NCBI RefSeq assembly: GCF_003347205.1
Contig: NZ_QQBJ01000001.1
Coordinates: forward strand, 372,001 to 436,000
DNA length: 64,000 bases
Source of the DNA: Mycolicibacterium moriokaense
GTDB lineage: Bacteria; Actinomycetota; Actinomycetes; Mycobacteriales; Mycobacteriaceae
Direction of reading: 5' to 3'
Part shown: piece after piece, positions 27,489-35,472 of the stretch
Layout: the number at the start of each line of letters is the position of its first letter
How positions within the stretch are numbered: the stretch's first letter is position 1
Made by a program: the position numbers and the translations under genes
Notes under the pieces: model-generated
Database searches by the model: none
What the model was told of the DNA's origin: nothing
What the model saw: only the letters and a program-made list of their open reading frames with translations

Positions 27489-28381
27489 GGCTGAACCTCC
27501 TGTGTGGCCTGGCCGTTCGGCTGCGCGGTGGTCCAGGGCTGCTGGTCCCACGGCCGATCGAGCGGCTCCATCTCCCCGCCGAACGGGAAGAACGCCCGTT
27601 GGGCGTAGGTCTCGCGGGCCAGTCCGTGGCCCAGTTCATCGATGAACGCCCGCTTCATCGGGTTGGTGAACAGCTGGCGCGAGTAGCGCAGCGTCAGCGG
27701 CGGCCGTTTGACCAGTTCGCGCGCGAGTTCCCAGGCACGGTCCAGCAGTTGGTCCTTCGGCAGCACCTCGTTGACCACGCCCCACTCCTTGGCCTCACGG
27801 GCGCCGAGCTTCTTTCCGGTCAGCAGGAAGTAGCGCGCCCGGGTGTGGCCGGCCAGAAAGCTCCAGATGACGTGCTGCCCGTCGCCGGGCACCTGGCCGC
27901 GCGGGAAGTGCGATGCGTCCTGGAAGTACGCGTCCTCGGAGGCCAGCACGATGTCGCCCATCAGCGGCACCTCCGAGTGCATGTTGCACGGCCCGTTCAC
28001 CGCGCTGATCATCGGCACGTCGACGTCGAGCACGTTGAAGATGAGATGACGGGCGTACCAGGCCTTCTCGTCGAGCTTGACCAGCCCGCGGGTATCGGGC
28101 ATCAGCTGGTACACCGGCTTTTCGACGATCGAGCCGTCGGGCATCCGGCCCCAGTTCGCGTTGTAGTTCTCGCCGGTGCCGGTGTGGATCAGCACCTTGA
28201 TCTCGCGGTCGCCCGCGATGTCGGCGAACGCGTCGGACATGTCGTCGTGCGCCTGCCAACTCCAGACCAGGCTGTCGCCTTCGGTGTGGCACTGCATGAA
28301 CAGGATGCCGTCGTCGGTGAGTTCGAACCGGTAGTTGGCGTACCGATCCTGATACTCGCTGAACCTCGTCCGCTTGGCCAT
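27485..28381 (-). CDS. Crotonase-superfamily hydrolase, 6-oxocamphor hydrolase-like
   Basis: A 298-aa crotonase-fold protein. It resembles 6-oxocamphor hydrolase (CamK) of Rhodococcus, which cleaves a cyclic beta-diketone by a retro-Claisen reaction, more than true enoyl-CoA hydratases. Shared features are GDSLVWSWQAHDD with His45, a His in VNGPCNMHSEVPLMGDIVL (about 135), and FQDASHFPRGQVPGDG with Asp155. From memory these align with catalytic residues studied in the camphor enzyme. It is the first gene of the six-gene operon, preceded by the 15-bp palindrome. It probably opens an alicyclic diketone; an enoyl-CoA hydratase role is the alternative. Confidence 0.72.
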   Translation of the reverse strand: MAKRTRFSEYQDRYANYRFELTDDGILFMQCHTEGDSLVWSWQAHDDMSDAFADIAGDREIKVLIHTGTGENYNANWGRMPDGSIVEKPVYQLMPDTRGLVKLDEKAWYARHLIFNVLDVDVPMISAVNGPCNMHSEVPLMGDIVLASEDAYFQDASHFPRGQVPGDGQHVIWSFLAGHTRARYFLLTGKKLGAREAKEWGVVNEVLPKDQLLDRAWELARELVKRPPLTLRYSRQLFTNPMKRAFIDELGHGLARETYAQRAFFPFGGEMEPLDRPWDQQPWTTAQPNGQATQEVQP

Positions 28382-28400
28382 CGGGCGCCTCGTTCCTCTT

Positions 28401-28415
28401 TGGGCGATCGCTCAA
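28401..28415. promoter_or_regulatory. Palindromic operator candidate, copy 1
   Basis: On the minus strand this reads TTGAGCGATCGCCCA, centred on the perfect palindrome GCGATCGC. It lies 20 bp upstream of the crotonase-like start, in the 41-bp gap after the LLM gene. An identical 15-mer occurs at 29421-29435. A TetR encoded at the end of the operon is the likely binder. Confidence 0.6.
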
Positions 28416-28422
28416 ACAGACA

Positions 28423-29388
28423 TTACAGCCCGCGCAGCCTGCAGACAACGGGGGCGAAGGCTTCGGTCTGGGACTGCTGGACGGTGACGTAGTTGATGCC
28501 GAGTTGGTCGCGGCGGGCCGCCAGCACCTCGACGACCGAATCGACCGAACCGATCAGCACGTTCGGGTGATCCCGCAGCACGTCGGCGGCGATCCCGGTG
28601 TTCGACGCCAGGGCGGCGAGCGCGGCTTCGGCATCGTCGGTGATCTCGGTGAAGTACGGCGAACTCTCGATGTCCAGGTCCGCAAAGCGATCCGGTGCGG
28701 CCGCCGACACGTAGCCGATCCGGCGCTGCGCCTCGGCCAACGGGGTCAGGCCTTCCTCGTTGTGCGCGGTGAACGGCACGTTGGAGATGCTGACGATGTC
28801 GGCCTCGGTGGCCGCCAGCGCAAGCACGCGCGGTCCGCCGCCACCGACCATGATCGGCGGGTGCGGACGCTGCACCGGCCGCGGCCGGCCCGCGTATCCG
28901 GACGCGGTGACGAACTCACCCGCGCAAGCCATCTCCTCTCCGGTGAAGTGCGCCTTGACCATCGAGATGACCTCTGCAAGCTTGCTGATTCGGCGTCCCG
29001 GCGGGTCGAACGTCAACCCCATCGCCGTGTACTCGTCGGCGCTCCAGCCCGCCCCGAGCCCGAGTTCGAGCCTGCCGTCGGAGAGCAGGTCGAGCGTCGC
29101 GGCCTCCTTCGCCAGCACGGCGGGCACGTGGTAGTCGACGCAGAAGACGCGGCAGCCGATGCGCAGCGTGTCAGTGACCGCGGCCGCCGCCGCCAACGCC
29201 GCGATGGGCGCCAGATCCTGGCGCGGGGTGCGGGCGGCGCGCTGGGCCGGACCGGGGCCGAGGTAGTGGTCGGCGGAGAACAGTGTGGAGTAGCCGAGGT
29301 CCTGCACCCGTCGCGCGGTGTCCAGCCACTCGCGGGCGCCACGGGCGTTCGTCGCCTGCACGGCGAACCGAAACGGCGGTCTGCTCAT
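28423..29388 (-). CDS. LLM-class F420-dependent oxidoreductase (TIGR03621-like)
   Basis: A 321-aa luciferase-like barrel protein. It has the N-terminal FAVQATNARGAREWLDTARRVQDLGYSTLFSADHY and a LELGLGAGWSADEYTAMGL motif. The phosphate-binding region is RPHPPIMVGGGGPRVLALAA. The group uses F420 in actinobacteria, though some members use FMN. It lies 41 bp upstream of the crotonase operon on the same strand and is divergent from the SDR gene across the second copy of the shared palindrome. It may serve the same catabolic route; the substrate is unknown. Confidence 0.82.
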   Translation of the reverse strand: MSRPPFRFAVQATNARGAREWLDTARRVQDLGYSTLFSADHYLGPGPAQRAARTPRQDLAPIAALAAAAAVTDTLRIGCRVFCVDYHVPAVLAKEAATLDLLSDGRLELGLGAGWSADEYTAMGLTFDPPGRRISKLAEVISMVKAHFTGEEMACAGEFVTASGYAGRPRPVQRPHPPIMVGGGGPRVLALAATEADIVSISNVPFTAHNEEGLTPLAEAQRRIGYVSAAAPDRFADLDIESSPYFTEITDDAEAALAALASNTGIAADVLRDHPNVLIGSVDSVVEVLAARRDQLGINYVTVQQSQTEAFAPVVCRLRGL

Positions 29389-29420
29389 TTACCGACCGTA
29401 GCAATAGCACGTACTTGACA

Positions 29421-29435
29421 TTGAGCGATCGCCCA
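29421..29435. promoter_or_regulatory. Palindromic operator candidate, copy 2
   Basis: TTGAGCGATCGCCCA, identical to the element at 28401-28415. It lies 5 bp before the SDR start codon and 32 bp from the divergent LLM start. Binding here would block the SDR translation-initiation region and could repress both divergent genes. Confidence 0.6.
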
Positions 29436-29440
29436 GTTAG

Positions 29441-30160
29441 ATGGAACCCGTGCAGACGAGGGCCGCAATTGTGACCGGTGGGGCATCGGGGATCGGGAGG
29501 GCCATCGTCGCGAGGCTGCGCAGCGACGGCCACCGGGTGGCGATCGTCGACCTGTCACCGAGCGACGAACCCAACAGCTTCGTCGCCGACGTCACCGATC
29601 CCGCTGCGGTGCAGGCGGCCGTGACCGCTGCGCGCGACGCGCTCGGCCCGATCACAATTCTGGTCAATGCCGCCGGCGTGGAACGGTTTCGGCGCTTCCA
29701 CAACCTGTCCTTCGAGGACTGGTCCAGGATCGTCGACGTCAACCTCAACGGCGTGTTCCACACTATCGGAGCGGTGTTGCCCGACATGGTGGCCGCGGGG
29801 TGGGGCCGCATCGTGAACATCTCTTCGTCGAGCACACACTCCGGCCAGCAGTTCATGACGGCCTACGTCGCGGCGAAGTCCGCGGTCAACGGGCTGACGA
29901 AATCGCTGGCGCTGGAGTACGGGCCCAGCGGCATCACCGTGAACGGGGTGGCGCCCGGCTTCGTCGACACCCCGATGCTGCGCAGCGCCGAGGAGCGCCA
30001 ACTGCTCGGCGGAACCATCTCCGACAACATCGAACGCACACCGGTGCGGCGCGTCGGCCGTCCGGAGGACATCGCCGCGGCATGCGCCTATCTGATCTCT
30101 GAGGACGCCGGCTACGTCACCGGACAGATACTCGGCGTCAACGGCGGCAGACGAACCTGA
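29441..30160 (+). CDS. SDR family NAD(P)-dependent oxidoreductase (FabG-like)
   Basis: A 239-aa classical short-chain dehydrogenase with TGGASGIG cofactor loop, NAAG (VNAAGV) and catalytic Ser. The YVAAKSA active site and C-terminal PEDIAAACAYLISEDAGYVTGQILGVNGG complete it. The Asp in VDLS after the second strand suggests NAD over NADP. GTG 29450 is an alternative start. It is followed 8 bp later by an aldehyde dehydrogenase, so the pair probably oxidises an alcohol to an acid. Its operator is shared with the crotonase-Rieske operon. Confidence 0.85.
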   Translation: MEPVQTRAAIVTGGASGIGRAIVARLRSDGHRVAIVDLSPSDEPNSFVADVTDPAAVQAAVTAARDALGPITILVNAAGVERFRRFHNLSFEDWSRIVDVNLNGVFHTIGAVLPDMVAAGWGRIVNISSSSTHSGQQFMTAYVAAKSAVNGLTKSLALEYGPSGITVNGVAPGFVDTPMLRSAEERQLLGGTISDNIERTPVRRVGRPEDIAAACAYLISEDAGYVTGQILGVNGGRRT

Positions 30161-30168
30161 GGGAGAAC

Positions 30169-31623
30169 ATGTACAACCGCGACAAACTCTTCATCGGCGG
30201 CCAGTGGTCGGCGCCGCAGGCGGGCACCACGCTGGAGGTGATCTCGCCGCACACCGAGAAGCCGATCGGCACCGCCGCGCTGGCGGGGGCCGCCGACGTG
30301 GACAGCGCAGTGGCAGCGGCCCGCGCGGCGTTCGACGACGGCCCGTGGCCGCGTCTGCAACCGTCCGAGCGGATCGAGGCGGTGGGCAGGCTGGCGGCGC
30401 TGTACAAGGAGAGCCGAGGCCAGATGGCGGAGTTGATCACCGCCGAGATCGGCGCGCCCATCTCCTTCGCCAAGCGCGCGCAGGTGGCGATCCCGATGAT
30501 GATGTTCGCGGCGTTCTCCGGTGTGGCCGCCGACTACGCCTGGCAGGAATCCCGTCCGGGCCTGTACGGCAATGACATCCGGATCAACAAGCAGCCGGTG
30601 GGCGTCGTCGCGGCGATCGTTCCGTGGAACATGCCGCAGTTCCTCACGATGTGCAAGATCCTGCCCGCGCTGCTGGCCGGTTGCGCCGTGGTGCTCAAAC
30701 CCAGCCCGGAGTCGGTTCTCGACGCGCAGTTGCTCGCCGATCTGGTGGCGCGGGCCGACCTCCCGCCTGGTGTGTTCAACGTCGTGCCGGGAGACCGCGA
30801 GGTCGGGGAGGCCCTCGTGCGCCATCCCGGGGTGGACAAGGTGTCGTTCACCGGGTCGACGGCGGCGGGGCGCCAGGTCGCGCTCGCCTGTGCCGACGGT
30901 CTCAAGCAGGTGAGCCTGGAACTGGGCGGCAAGTCGGCGGCCATCGTGCTCGACGACGCGGATCCGGGCGCGGTCGCCGCGGGCATCTGTTCGGCCAGCC
31001 TGGCCAACAGCGGCCAGGTGTGCAACGCGCTGAGCCGGATTCTGGTGCCGGCAGCCCGCCACGACGATTTCGTCGACGCGCTGGCCGCCGGAATGTCGGC
31101 GATGACGGTCGGCGACCCGGCCGACGCCGCAACACAACTGGGTCCGCTGGTCGCCCAACGGCAGCAGGAGCGCGTCCGCGGCTACATCGAGGAGGGCCGA
31201 CGCGAGGGGGCGCGCCTGGTCGTCGGCGGCACCGGAATGCCCGACGGACTGGACACGGGCTGGTATGTCAGGCCGACGCTGTTCGGCAACGCCGACAACG
31301 GCATGCGGATCGCCCGCGAAGAGATATTCGGCCCGGTGCTGACCGTCATCCCCTACGACGACGAGGACGACGCGGTGCGCATCGCCAACGACTCCGACTA
31401 CGGCCTGGCCGGTTCGGTGTTCACCCCGGACGTCGAACGCGGCTTCGCGATCGCGGGCCGGGTGCGGTCGGGCACCTTCGGCGTGAACCAGGGCTACATC
31501 ATGGATCCCGCGGCACCCTTCGGTGGCGTCAAGCAGAGCGGCTACGGACGTGAACTGGGCCGCGAAGGCCTGGAGAGTTACCTTGTCAGTCAGTCGGTTT
31601 CGAGCGCAGCGGCGACGTCGTAG
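30169..31623 (+). CDS. Aldehyde dehydrogenase
   Basis: A 484-aa NAD(P)-dependent aldehyde dehydrogenase. It has the cofactor stretch VPWNMPQFLTMCKILPALLAG, Glu in LELGGKSAAIVLDDAD and the catalytic Cys in NSGQVCNALSR. The EEIFGPVLTVIPYDDEDDAV and GGVKQSGYGRELG motifs complete the family pattern. ATG 30169 follows GGGAGAA at 30161-30167. Its last 34 nt overlap the convergent LLM gene. It probably follows the SDR in the same pathway. Confidence 0.87.
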   Translation: MYNRDKLFIGGQWSAPQAGTTLEVISPHTEKPIGTAALAGAADVDSAVAAARAAFDDGPWPRLQPSERIEAVGRLAALYKESRGQMAELITAEIGAPISFAKRAQVAIPMMMFAAFSGVAADYAWQESRPGLYGNDIRINKQPVGVVAAIVPWNMPQFLTMCKILPALLAGCAVVLKPSPESVLDAQLLADLVARADLPPGVFNVVPGDREVGEALVRHPGVDKVSFTGSTAAGRQVALACADGLKQVSLELGGKSAAIVLDDADPGAVAAGICSASLANSGQVCNALSRILVPAARHDDFVDALAAGMSAMTVGDPADAATQLGPLVAQRQQERVRGYIEEGRREGARLVVGGTGMPDGLDTGWYVRPTLFGNADNGMRIAREEIFGPVLTVIPYDDEDDAVRIANDSDYGLAGSVFTPDVERGFAIAGRVRSGTFGVNQGYIMDPAAPFGGVKQSGYGRELGREGLESYLVSQSVSSAAATS

Positions 31624-32522
31624 ACCCGCGCCAAGCCGGCCGAATCCGGCTCCAGCGGCAGCAACACCAGGTCGGTCGCGCCCGCATCGAGATAGCGCCG
31701 CAGTGCCTTGGTCACCGCATCGGCTGACCCGATGACGGCCAGTTCGATGCCCGACGAGACGCCCTCGTGCGCGTACTGCTTCTGGTACGACGGGATCGAG
31801 TCGTAGACCGCCATCGCGGGCGCTGCGGCGGCCCGCACCGCGTCGGGGTCGTCGGTGACCGCCACGCTGACAACCGGGATCACCCGCGGCTGTGGCCGGC
31901 CCGCCTCTGCGGCGGCACGGGCCAGGCTCGGGACCACCACGGTCTCGATGGTCCGCGGGCCGGTGCCCGCGGGCAGCGCGCCGTCGGCGAGTTCGCCTGT
32001 CACGCCCAGCATTCGGGGCCCCATCGCGGCCACGTAGATGGGGAACGGCGTCGCGCCGGTGAGCGCCACCGGCATCACCTGCAGGTCGACCGCGGTGAGT
32101 TCTGAGCCGTGGAAGTCGACCGTGCGCTGGTCCCTGACGGCACGCAGCACCGTGAGGAACTCCCGAAGCCGATGCACGGGACGCGGCGTCGACAGCCCGT
32201 ACGCGGACTGCTCGGCGAACGCCACGCCCAGGCCGAGGCCGAGGCTGAAGTTCCCGTGGGTTGCTGCCTGCGCGGTCTGGGCGGCGGACGCGACCACCAG
32301 CGGATGGCGCGGGTTGACCGGGACCACGGACGTCCCGACCCCGACGCCGGGCAGCTCCGTGCCCAGGATCGCCGCGAGAGTGATTGCGTCGTAATCGAAT
32401 TGCTGCCCCAGCCAGAGTTGGCGGACCCCGGCGTCGACGGCGGCGCGGGCCTTGTTCAGCGCGTCGTCGACGACGTTGTCGGAGCCGCGGTCGGGCGGAA
32501 TGAGCACACCGGTGGTCATCAC
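31590..32522 (-). CDS. LLM-class F420-dependent oxidoreductase (TIGR03564-like)
   Basis: A 310-aa luciferase-like monooxygenase-family protein with GVRQLWLGQQFDYDAIT, GTSVVPVNPRHPLVVASAAQTAQ and FSLGLGLGVAFAEQSAYGL. These are features of the mycobacterial F420-binding subgroup. Its start overlaps the stop of the upstream epimerase-like gene by 4 bp, so they are co-translated. The reaction is unknown; other members reduce or oxidise small lipophilic substrates with F420. Confidence 0.82.
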   Translation of the reverse strand: MMTTGVLIPPDRGSDNVVDDALNKARAAVDAGVRQLWLGQQFDYDAITLAAILGTELPGVGVGTSVVPVNPRHPLVVASAAQTAQAATHGNFSLGLGLGVAFAEQSAYGLSTPRPVHRLREFLTVLRAVRDQRTVDFHGSELTAVDLQVMPVALTGATPFPIYVAAMGPRMLGVTGELADGALPAGTGPRTIETVVVPSLARAAAEAGRPQPRVIPVVSVAVTDDPDAVRAAAAPAMAVYDSIPSYQKQYAHEGVSSGIELAVIGSADAVTKALRRYLDAGATDLVLLPLEPDSAGLARVYDVAAALETD

Positions 32523-33406
32523 GACTCCGTGAAGTAGTGGCCGGCATCCAGGTCGTCGAGCAGTCCGGCGTGGGTCGGCTGCCAGCCCAGAAGCCCGCGG
32601 GTGGCGACGCTGGTGGCGGGCGCGTCCACCGAGAACAGCGGGCCGATCCAGCCGAAGTGGTCGTAGGCGTCGTCGGGCGATACGGACTCGACGGGCAGAT
32701 CCGTGTGTTTTCCGATGGTTTCGGCGATCGCGCGGGCAGGCACGCCCTCGTCGTCGACGGCCTGCAGGATCGATCCCGGGGGCGCGGACTCGACGGCCAG
32801 CCGGAACACCCGTGCGGCGTCCAGGCGATGCACCGCGGGCCAGCGGTTCGCCCCGTCGCCCACATAGGCCGCGACGCCTTTCTCGCGCGCCACCCCGATC
32901 AGGTACGGGACGAAGCCGTGGTCGCCCGCCCCGTGCACCGACGGTGGCAACCGGACCACCGCGGTCCGAACACCCCGGCCGGTGAGGCCGAGCACGGCCG
33001 CCTCGGAGAACCGCGGCAGGTCCTTCGGAGCCGGCTGATCCTCGGTCAGCGTCTGTCCCGGTGCGAGCCAGAGGATCCCGCCCGCGACGGCGAGTGGCCG
33101 GTCGGAGCCCGCGAGCGCGTCGCCGAGGGTCTCGATCGCGCGCCGGTCCGCCTCGGCCCCGCTCAGGAAGTCATTGAAGTCGTGCTTGAACGCCAGATGG
33201 ATGACGCCGTCGGCGGATTCGGCCCCGCGGCGCAGGCTGTCGGTGTCATCGAGGCTGCCGCGATGTACGCCTGCGCCGGCGTCGGCCACGGCCTGAGCCG
33301 ATGCGTCGGACCTGGCAAGGCCCACCACGTCGTGGCCCGCATCGATGAGTTCGGCGACGACCGCCGAGCCGATGAATCCGGACGCCCCGGTCACGAAGAT
33401 CTTCAT
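32519..33406 (-). CDS. NAD-dependent epimerase/dehydratase family protein (extended SDR)
   Basis: A 295-aa extended SDR with VTGASGFIGSAVVAELIDAGHDVVGLARSD at the N-terminus. The typical Tyr-x3-Lys of this family is not obvious: the expected region reads LAPGQTLTEDQPAPKDL. That matches atypical SDR_a4-like proteins which often lack the catalytic tyrosine. Aggagg-like CCTCCT on the plus strand at 33411-33416 is its ribosome site. A TetR-type operator candidate overlaps that site, and the divergent TetR gene is the natural repressor. Confidence 0.78.
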   Translation of the reverse strand: MKIFVTGASGFIGSAVVAELIDAGHDVVGLARSDASAQAVADAGAGVHRGSLDDTDSLRRGAESADGVIHLAFKHDFNDFLSGAEADRRAIETLGDALAGSDRPLAVAGGILWLAPGQTLTEDQPAPKDLPRFSEAAVLGLTGRGVRTAVVRLPPSVHGAGDHGFVPYLIGVAREKGVAAYVGDGANRWPAVHRLDAARVFRLAVESAPPGSILQAVDDEGVPARAIAETIGKHTDLPVESVSPDDAYDHFGWIGPLFSVDAPATSVATRGLLGWQPTHAGLLDDLDAGHYFTES

Positions 33407-33417
33407 GATTCCTCCTG

Positions 33418-33465
33418 ATGTCAGTTGCTGTCATCACGGTAACGCCAATGACAGTCGCTGTCATT
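33418..33465. promoter_or_regulatory. Two TetR operator candidates in a divergent promoter
   Basis: AATGACAGTCGCTGTCATT at 33447-33465 is a perfect palindrome with 8-bp arms. A second copy with one mismatch, ATGTCAGTTGCTGTCAT, lies at 33418-33434. The centres are 30 bp apart, about three helical turns. They occupy nearly the whole 75-bp gap between the epimerase-like gene and the TetR gene, so autoregulation is likely. Confidence 0.65.
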
Positions 33466-33481
33466 CCCCTACGATCTCTAC

Positions 33482-34045
33482 ATGGGTCGGTGGCAGCCCG
33501 ACGCCCGTGGTCGGCTGGAGGAGGCGGCGCTCGAGCTCTATGCCGAGCGCGGCTTCGACGAGACGACGGTCGCGGAGATCGCCGAGCGCGCGGGCCTGAC
33601 CGAACGCACGTTCTTCCGTCACTTCGCCGACAAGCGCGAGGTGCTGTTCAGCGGTCAGGACGCGCTGCTGGACCTGTTGGTCAGCACCATCGCCGACGCC
33701 CCGGCGGCGACGTCCCCGATGGCCGCTGTCGGCGCGGCGCTCGAGGCCATGGGGCCGATCTTCGCCGAGCGGCATCAACACGCCCGGCGACGACAGGCCG
33801 TGATCGCGGCCAACGCCAGCCTTCAGGAGCGAGAACTGATCAAGCTCGCCTCGATCGCCGCGGCCATGGCCGACGCGCTGAAGCGACGCGGCGTCGCCGA
33901 CATCGCCGCGCACCTGGCCGCCGAAGCCGGTGTCGCGGTGTTCAAGGTCGCCTTCGACCGGTGGATCACCGACGGCAAGCGAGACGAGCTCCCGCAGTTC
34001 ATCCGTGAGTCCCTCGCCGAACTCAAGGCGGTCTCGGAGGGCTAA
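33482..34045 (+). CDS. TetR-family regulator
   Basis: A 187-aa TetR regulator with helix-turn-helix RLEEAALELYAERGFDETTVAEIAERAGLTERTFFRHFADKREVLF and a short helical effector domain. It is divergent from the NAD-epimerase/LLM pair, and two TGACAG-type palindromes fill the region between them. No ligand can be inferred beyond the neighbours' redox functions. Confidence 0.85.
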   Translation: MGRWQPDARGRLEEAALELYAERGFDETTVAEIAERAGLTERTFFRHFADKREVLFSGQDALLDLLVSTIADAPAATSPMAAVGAALEAMGPIFAERHQHARRRQAVIAANASLQERELIKLASIAAAMADALKRRGVADIAAHLAAEAGVAVFKVAFDRWITDGKRDELPQFIRESLAELKAVSEG

Positions 34046-34075
34046 CGATTACGACGTCCGCCGCGGCGACGCTTC

Positions 34076-34588
34076 GTGATCGCCTGCCGCGGTGCTCTGG
34101 TGGATGGTGTGATTCGACTGGCATCGGCCGCGGCCGCGCTCTCGGCGCTGGCTGTGGTGGCGCTGCCGGTCGCCGCCGCGGCCCCCGCGTCCGACGACCG
34201 GGGCTATCTGGACTCCACCGCGCGATGCGCCGAACCCGGCACGGCCGTGGCGTTCGGTAGCACGGGCGACTCCCGCGTCGCGATCTGCCAGACCCCGGCG
34301 GGCGAGTACCAGTACCGGGGTGTGCGCATCAGCGACGGCGCCAAGCTGATCGTTGCGGCGAAAGCGTCGCCCGACGGCGCCTTCGTCGCCGACAACGGCG
34401 GCGTCAGCTACCTGGTTACCGCGAAGGCACTGGTCGTCAGCGAGGGCAACACGGTCGTCCGCGACGAGCCGATGGTGGACTTCCACGGTCCCGCGGCGGC
34501 TGCCCCGGCACCGGAAACGCCAACGCCGACAACGCCGGCCAAACCTCTGCCGCCGCCGCTGCCCGCAGAGGAGGGTCATGACGGCTGA
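34076..34588 (+). CDS. Small secreted protein, unknown function
   Basis: Up to 170 aa with a hydrophobic Ala-rich export signal ([25 protein letters not shown]). After it come about 110 residues with two cysteines (near 'ARCAEPG' and 'AICQTP') and a proline/alanine-rich tail ([19 protein letters not shown]). GTG 34109 just before the signal is a plausible alternative start and would give a shorter n-region. No family recognised; similar small exported proteins are common in mycobacteria. The last 13 nt overlap the convergent IclR gene. Confidence 0.6.
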   Translation: MIACRGALVDGVIRLASAAAALSALAVVALPVAAAAPASDDRGYLDSTARCAEPGTAVAFGSTGDSRVAICQTPAGEYQYRGVRISDGAKLIVAAKASPDGAFVADNGGVSYLVTAKALVVSEGNTVVRDEPMVDFHGPAAAAPAPETPTPTTPAKPLPPPLPAEEGHDG

Positions 34589-35373
34589 GCCGCCACCCAT
34601 TCGGCAGGCGGTCGCCCCTTCAGCGCCGAGGTCAACTGCTGGGCCGCCGTGCGGACCGCGCGAATCAAGTCAGCGGCGGGTGCGCGGGAGCCGTCCTGGC
34701 GGCGCGTGACGCTGAACGCCGCACACGGGTGGCCCGTGTGGTCGAAGGCGCACGCCGCCACCGACTGCAGTCCGGGCGTGATGAGGCCGACCTCCTCGGC
34801 CCAGCCCTGACGGCGCTCGTCGGCCAGCAGACGCCGCAGTTCCGGCAGCGAGGTCGGGCCCTCTCCCGTCCGGTTGACGAACGCGTTCGCCGACGGAAAC
34901 AGCGCCCGCACCTGCGCGGCGGGCAGGTGCGCCAGCATCGCGCGCCCGCTCGCGGTGAGATGCGCGGGCATCCGCACGCCGATCCCGGTCAGGGTGACGG
35001 CCATGTGCGCCGCGGTCGGGTGCTCGCGCAGCAGATAGAGGGTCTCCGAACCGTGCAGGATTCCGAGGTGCGCGGTTTCGTGCACCTGGGCCACCAGTTG
35101 CTTCAATACCGGGCGGGCCCACATCTCCAGCGGCCCGTGCCGCAGGTATGCCGAACCCACCTCGAAGGCCGATACACCGAGGCCGTAGGTCCGCTGGTCG
35201 GCCAGGCGCACCACGAAGCCACGCTCGGTGAGCACCTCGAGCAGGTGATACGCCGACGAACGCGGGATGTCGAGGTCGCGCATGATCGCCGCGCCGGACA
35301 CGGGGCCGGGCCGACCGGCCAGGTACAGCAGCACGTCGAGGGCCCGTCCGACCGCGGGAGAAGTGCTGGACAT
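34576..35373 (-). CDS. IclR-family regulator of the hut operon
   Basis: A 265-aa IclR regulator. The N-terminal winged helix is [45 protein letters not shown]-like effector domain contains GRAMLAHLP and ends in [17 protein letters not shown] 35373 is preceded by GGAGGGC in the right spacing; longer in-frame starts are not supported. It is divergent from hutU across a 99-bp gap containing a perfect palindrome. Its position makes it the likely urocanate- or histidine-responsive regulator of histidine degradation. Confidence 0.85.
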   Translation of the reverse strand: MSSTSPAVGRALDVLLYLAGRPGPVSGAAIMRDLDIPRSSAYHLLEVLTERGFVVRLADQRTYGLGVSAFEVGSAYLRHGPLEMWARPVLKQLVAQVHETAHLGILHGSETLYLLREHPTAAHMAVTLTGIGVRMPAHLTASGRAMLAHLPAAQVRALFPSANAFVNRTGEGPTSLPELRRLLADERRQGWAEEVGLITPGLQSVAACAFDHTGHPCAAFSVTRRQDGSRAPAADLIRAVRTAAQQLTSALKGRPPAEWVAAQPS

Positions 35374-35390
35374 GGGCCGCCCTCCGTCCA

Positions 35391-35419
35391 TTGTCCCGGA
35401 TTGTCTCGGATACGAGACA
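35391..35419. promoter_or_regulatory. Operator candidate for the hut operon
   Basis: TGTCTCGGATACGAGACA at 35402-35419 has perfect 7-bp arms around GATA. Directly before it, TTGTCCCGGA (35391-35400) and TTGTCTCGGA (35401-35410) form a tandem repeat. The element lies about 18 bp from the IclR start codon and 54 bp from hutU, well placed for autoregulation and hut control. Confidence 0.6.
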
Positions 35420-35472
35420 TTACCCGCTCCAGAGGTCTGGCCGCCACGCCTGCGATCGGGTGTGCTGAGCAC

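Noticed and set aside
30112-32865. 917-codon minus-strand open frame
   Set aside because: Antisense to an intact aldehyde dehydrogenase and out of frame with the LLM gene; low-complexity shadow.
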